A stretch of DNA of 64,000 nucleotides from contig CAAGCB010000013.1 in NCBI GenBank assembly GCA_900768185.1, forward strand, positions 62,001 through 126,000. The letters are read 5' to 3'. This stretch comes from Alphaproteobacteria bacterium (GTDB lineage: Bacteria > Pseudomonadota > Alphaproteobacteria > CAAGCB01 > CAG-977). This document shows positions 61,692-64,000 of the stretch, piece by piece. The translations under genes and the position numbers were made by a program. Under the pieces are notes generated by a model. The model did no database searches and was not told the DNA's origin. It saw only the letters and a list, made by a program, of their open reading frames with translations. Every line of letters starts with the position of its first letter. The first letter of the stretch is position 1.

Positions 61692-64000
61692 ATGTCGAAA
61701 CTTTTTTCAACGCTTGTCAGCTACACCCTGTTTTTGGCGATTTTGGGGCTGATTATCCTTCTGCTGATTTTTTCGCATTACGGAAAAAGCGTTGACGACT
61801 ACCGCCGGCTGGCGACGTACGAGCCGCCGATTACCAGTCGTCTGTACGCCTCCGACGGGCGTTTGCTGGCGGAATACGCGACGGAAAAGCGCGTTTTCGT
61901 TCCTTACGACGCCATTCCGAAACAGTTGGTGCAGGCGTTTATGTCCGCCGAAGACAAAAAGTTCTTTTCCCACGGCGGGGTGGATTTCGTCGGCATCGTC
62001 CGCGCCGTTTTTCAAAATATCCGCAACGCGGGGTCGGGACGGCGCATGATCGGCGCGTCCACCATCACGCAACAGGTCGCCAAAAACTTTCTGCTGACGA
62101 ACGAGGCGTCTTTTGAACGCAAAATAAAAGAAGCCATTCTCGCCGTGCGCATCGAGCGCGCCTTTTCCAAAGAATACATTATGGAATTGTATTTGAACCA
62201 GATTTATCTGGGGCATTATTCCTACGGCGTCGCGGCGGCGGCTTTAAACTATTTCAACAAAGCGCTGGACGAACTGACCGTCGCCGAAAGTGCGTTTCTG
62301 GCGGCGTTGCCCAAGGGACCCAACAACTACGACCCAGACAAACGCTATGACGAAGCCGTCGCCCGCAGAAACTGGGTGCTTTCCCGCATGGCGGAGGACG
62401 GCTACATTTCCGAAGAACAAGCGACGGCGGCGATGGCGGAACCGATTGTTCTGGCTTCGCGTCCCAAAGGCGAAACCGTCGCGGAAGGCGAATATTTCGC
62501 CGAAGAAGTGCGTCGCCAGCTGATAGCCGCTTACGGTGAAAACGCGATGTATCAGGGCGGATTGGCGGTGCGGACGACGGTTGATCCCGATATGCAGAAA
62601 TACGCGACGCAGGCGTTCCGAAACGGTTTGATTTTGTACGATCAGCGTCACGGTTTCCGCGAACCGATCGCTCGAGTCGATTTGTCCGAAGAAGAATGGC
62701 TGGACGTTTTGCTGTCCGTGCAAACGCCGAATTACGCTCCCGATCACTGGATTCCCGCCGTCGTTCTGGCGGTCGACGCCGAAAAGGCGGATATCGGGCT
62801 GAAGGACGGATCGACGGGGACGATTCCCTTGTCCGAACTGAAATGGGCGCGCAAGAATATGCCCGATCAAACGCTGGGATCCGAAATCACCGCCGCGAAT
62901 CAGGTTCTGGCGGTCGGCGACGTCGTTTGGGCGGAACGCGTCACGCGCGACGCCAGACGTCAGAAATATCCGGAAAACACTTACGCTTTGCGCCAGATTC
63001 CCGATGTCGAAGGCGCAATGGTCGTTCTCGATCCCCATACGGGACGCGTTTTGGCGATGGTCGGCGGCTATTCGTTCAAACGGTCGCAATTCAACCGCGC
63101 CGTTCAAGCCAAACGTCAGCCCGGTTCCAGTTTCAAACCGTTCGTCTATCTTGCCGCTTTGGACGAAGGCTTTACGCCTTCCACGCTGGTTTTGGACGCG
63201 CCGTTCGTGATGGAACAGGGCAACGGCATGGGAAAATGGCGTCCCAAAAACGTTTCCAAGCGTTTTTACGGACCGACCACTTTGCGTATGGGAATCGAAA
63301 AATCGCGTAACCTGATTACAATCCGTCTGGCGCGCGCCATCGGTATCGCCAAGGTCGTCGAATACGCTAAAAAGTTCGGTATTTCGGACGATTTGCCCGA
63401 ACAGATGTCCGTCGCGATCGGGTCGGGCGAAACGACGGTTTTGAAACTGGCGACGGCTTACGGCATGCTGGTCAACGGCGGCAAGAAAATCAGTCCGATT
63501 CTGATCGACCGTATTCAGGACAGGACGGGGGCGACCGTCTACAATTCGGACGCCCGCCCGTGCGAAGGCTGTCGATCCGATTTCGGCTGGAACGGCGAAA
63601 CCGCGCCGCAGATCCCCGATATTCGCGAACAGATCGAAGATCCGCGCAGCGCGTATCAGATTATCAATATCATGACGGGCGTTCTGCAACCGGGCGGCAG
63701 CGCGTCGGGACTGCGCCATTTGGGACGCACGTTCGCGGCGAAAACGGGAACGTCGAACAATTCGCTGGACGCGTGGTTCGTCGGCGTGACGCCCGATTTG
63801 GTCATAGCGACGTTTGTCGGGTTCGACGATCCGCGAACGCTCGGGAAACACGATTTCGGCGGAACGATCGCGTCGCCTATTTTCAAACAATTCGTCGATA
63901 CCGCTTTGAAGGACGAACCGCGCATTCCGTTCCGCGTTCCCGCCGGAATCCGCTTTATGCGCGTTGACCACAGAACGGGAAAACCCGCCAAACCCAAAGA
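61692..64000 (+). CDS. mrcA: Penicillin-binding protein 1A (3' end outside window)
   Basis: First ~769 codons of a bifunctional class A PBP. Membrane anchor (VSYTLFLAILGLIILLLIF), GT51 transglycosylase with catalytic E87 (SAEDKKFF) and GASTITQQVAKN, an OB-like insertion (~300-430), and the transpeptidase with S479-S-F-K (QPGSSFKPF), S538-R-N540 and K684-T-G-T. The frame is open to the window end, so the stop is not seen. It makes and cross-links glycan strands, which MltG and the amidase trim. Lies 86 bases after the amidase. Confidence 0.96.
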   Translation, partial: MSKLFSTLVSYTLFLAILGLIILLLIFSHYGKSVDDYRRLATYEPPITSRLYASDGRLLAEYATEKRVFVPYDAIPKQLVQAFMSAEDKKFFSHGGVDFVGIVRAVFQNIRNAGSGRRMIGASTITQQVAKNFLLTNEASFERKIKEAILAVRIERAFSKEYIMELYLNQIYLGHYSYGVAAAALNYFNKALDELTVAESAFLAALPKGPNNYDPDKRYDEAVARRNWVLSRMAEDGYISEEQATAAMAEPIVLASRPKGETVAEGEYFAEEVRRQLIAAYGENAMYQGGLAVRTTVDPDMQKYATQAFRNGLILYDQRHGFREPIARVDLSEEEWLDVLLSVQTPNYAPDHWIPAVVLAVDAEKADIGLKDGSTGTIPLSELKWARKNMPDQTLGSEITAANQVLAVGDVVWAERVTRDARRQKYPENTYALRQIPDVEGAMVVLDPHTGRVLAMVGGYSFKRSQFNRAVQAKRQPGSSFKPFVYLAALDEGFTPSTLVLDAPFVMEQGNGMGKWRPKNVSKRFYGPTTLRMGIEKSRNLITIRLARAIGIAKVVEYAKKFGISDDLPEQMSVAIGSGETTVLKLATAYGMLVNGGKKISPILIDRIQDRTGATVYNSDARPCEGCRSDFGWNGETAPQIPDIREQIEDPRSAYQIINIMTGVLQPGGSASGLRHLGRTFAAKTGTSNNSLDAWFVGVTPDLVIATFVGFDDPRTLGKHDFGGTIASPIFKQFVDTALKDEPRIPFRVPAGIRFMRVDHRTGKPAKPK

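Noticed and set aside
62244..63971. 575-codon open frame on the minus strand at the window end
   Set aside because: Antisense to the PBP1A gene, which carries all catalytic motifs on the + strand.

Overview
The window looks like a chromosome segment of an alphaproteobacterium. The gene blocks are alphaproteobacterial: hrcA-grpE; leuS-lptE-holA behind a DUF3576 lipoprotein gene; an F0-only ATP synthase operon (atpI-atpB-atpE-b'-b) without F1 genes; and SRP RNA-dnaX-ybaB-recR facing fabD-fabG-acpP-fabF-mltG. A flavin reductase/double-rubredoxin protein, several Sel1-repeat proteins, a pilin-like adhesin and a MIF-type tautomerase suggest a host-associated, anaerobic or microaerobic lifestyle, possibly one of the uncultured gut Alphaproteobacteria. 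That placement is inference. No rRNA, tRNA, CRISPR array, insertion sequence or integrase was seen.

Layout. 0-21.6 kb is housekeeping: heat shock (hrcA, grpE), purine synthesis (purB), replication (holA), LPS transport (lptE), leuS, a porin, the PLP protein YggS, a secreted trypsin-fold protein that has lost its catalytic His and Ser, hisA-hisE, a HIT protein, the flavin reductase/rubredoxin protein, alr, a small outer-membrane barrel, dapB, the F0 operon, a DsbA-like protein, a DUF721 protein and tgt. 21.7-30.8 kb begins with an HELRH metallopeptidase-like protein. It continues with a compact podovirus-type morphogenesis and lysis cassette: portal, Bbp19-like protein, scaffold, capsid, two tail-tube proteins, holin, lysozyme, holin-like protein and two overlapping spanins. 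This cassette has no integrase, repressor, replication, terminase or tail-fibre gene in the window.

30.8-47.2 kb holds Sel1-repeat proteins, dsbD, a MurL-MurD2 pair (an alternative route to D-Glu in peptidoglycan), recR-ybaB-dnaX with SRP RNA, the fatty-acid cluster, mltG and a Sel1-SPOR protein. 47.2-64 kb holds a CNNM/CBS membrane protein, a c-di-GMP phosphodiesterase with a dead GGDEF domain, a 1078-residue PilV-like adhesin with a small partner, sufE, a LuxR-type response regulator, a histidine phosphatase, a lipoprotein, the MIF homologue, RNase E, an N-acetylmuramoyl-L-alanine amidase and the first 2.3 kb of a PBP1A gene that runs off the end.

How the genes fit together. Cell-wall functions recur: Alr, DapB, MurL, MurD2, MltG, the SPOR protein, the amidase and PBP1A. 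Envelope oxidative folding is covered by the DsbA-like protein and DsbD. Several promoters were read by eye as TTGNNN-N16-18-TANNNT, for purB, dapB, the atp operon, rne, SRP RNA, the EAL gene and the phage cassette. Most convergent gene pairs share a GC-rich hairpin terminator.

The items most worth following up are the terminase-less podovirus cassette (remnant, satellite or domesticated particle), the divergent ATP synthase c subunit, the pseudo-protease, the mosaic PilV-like adhesin and the MurL-MurD2 pair.
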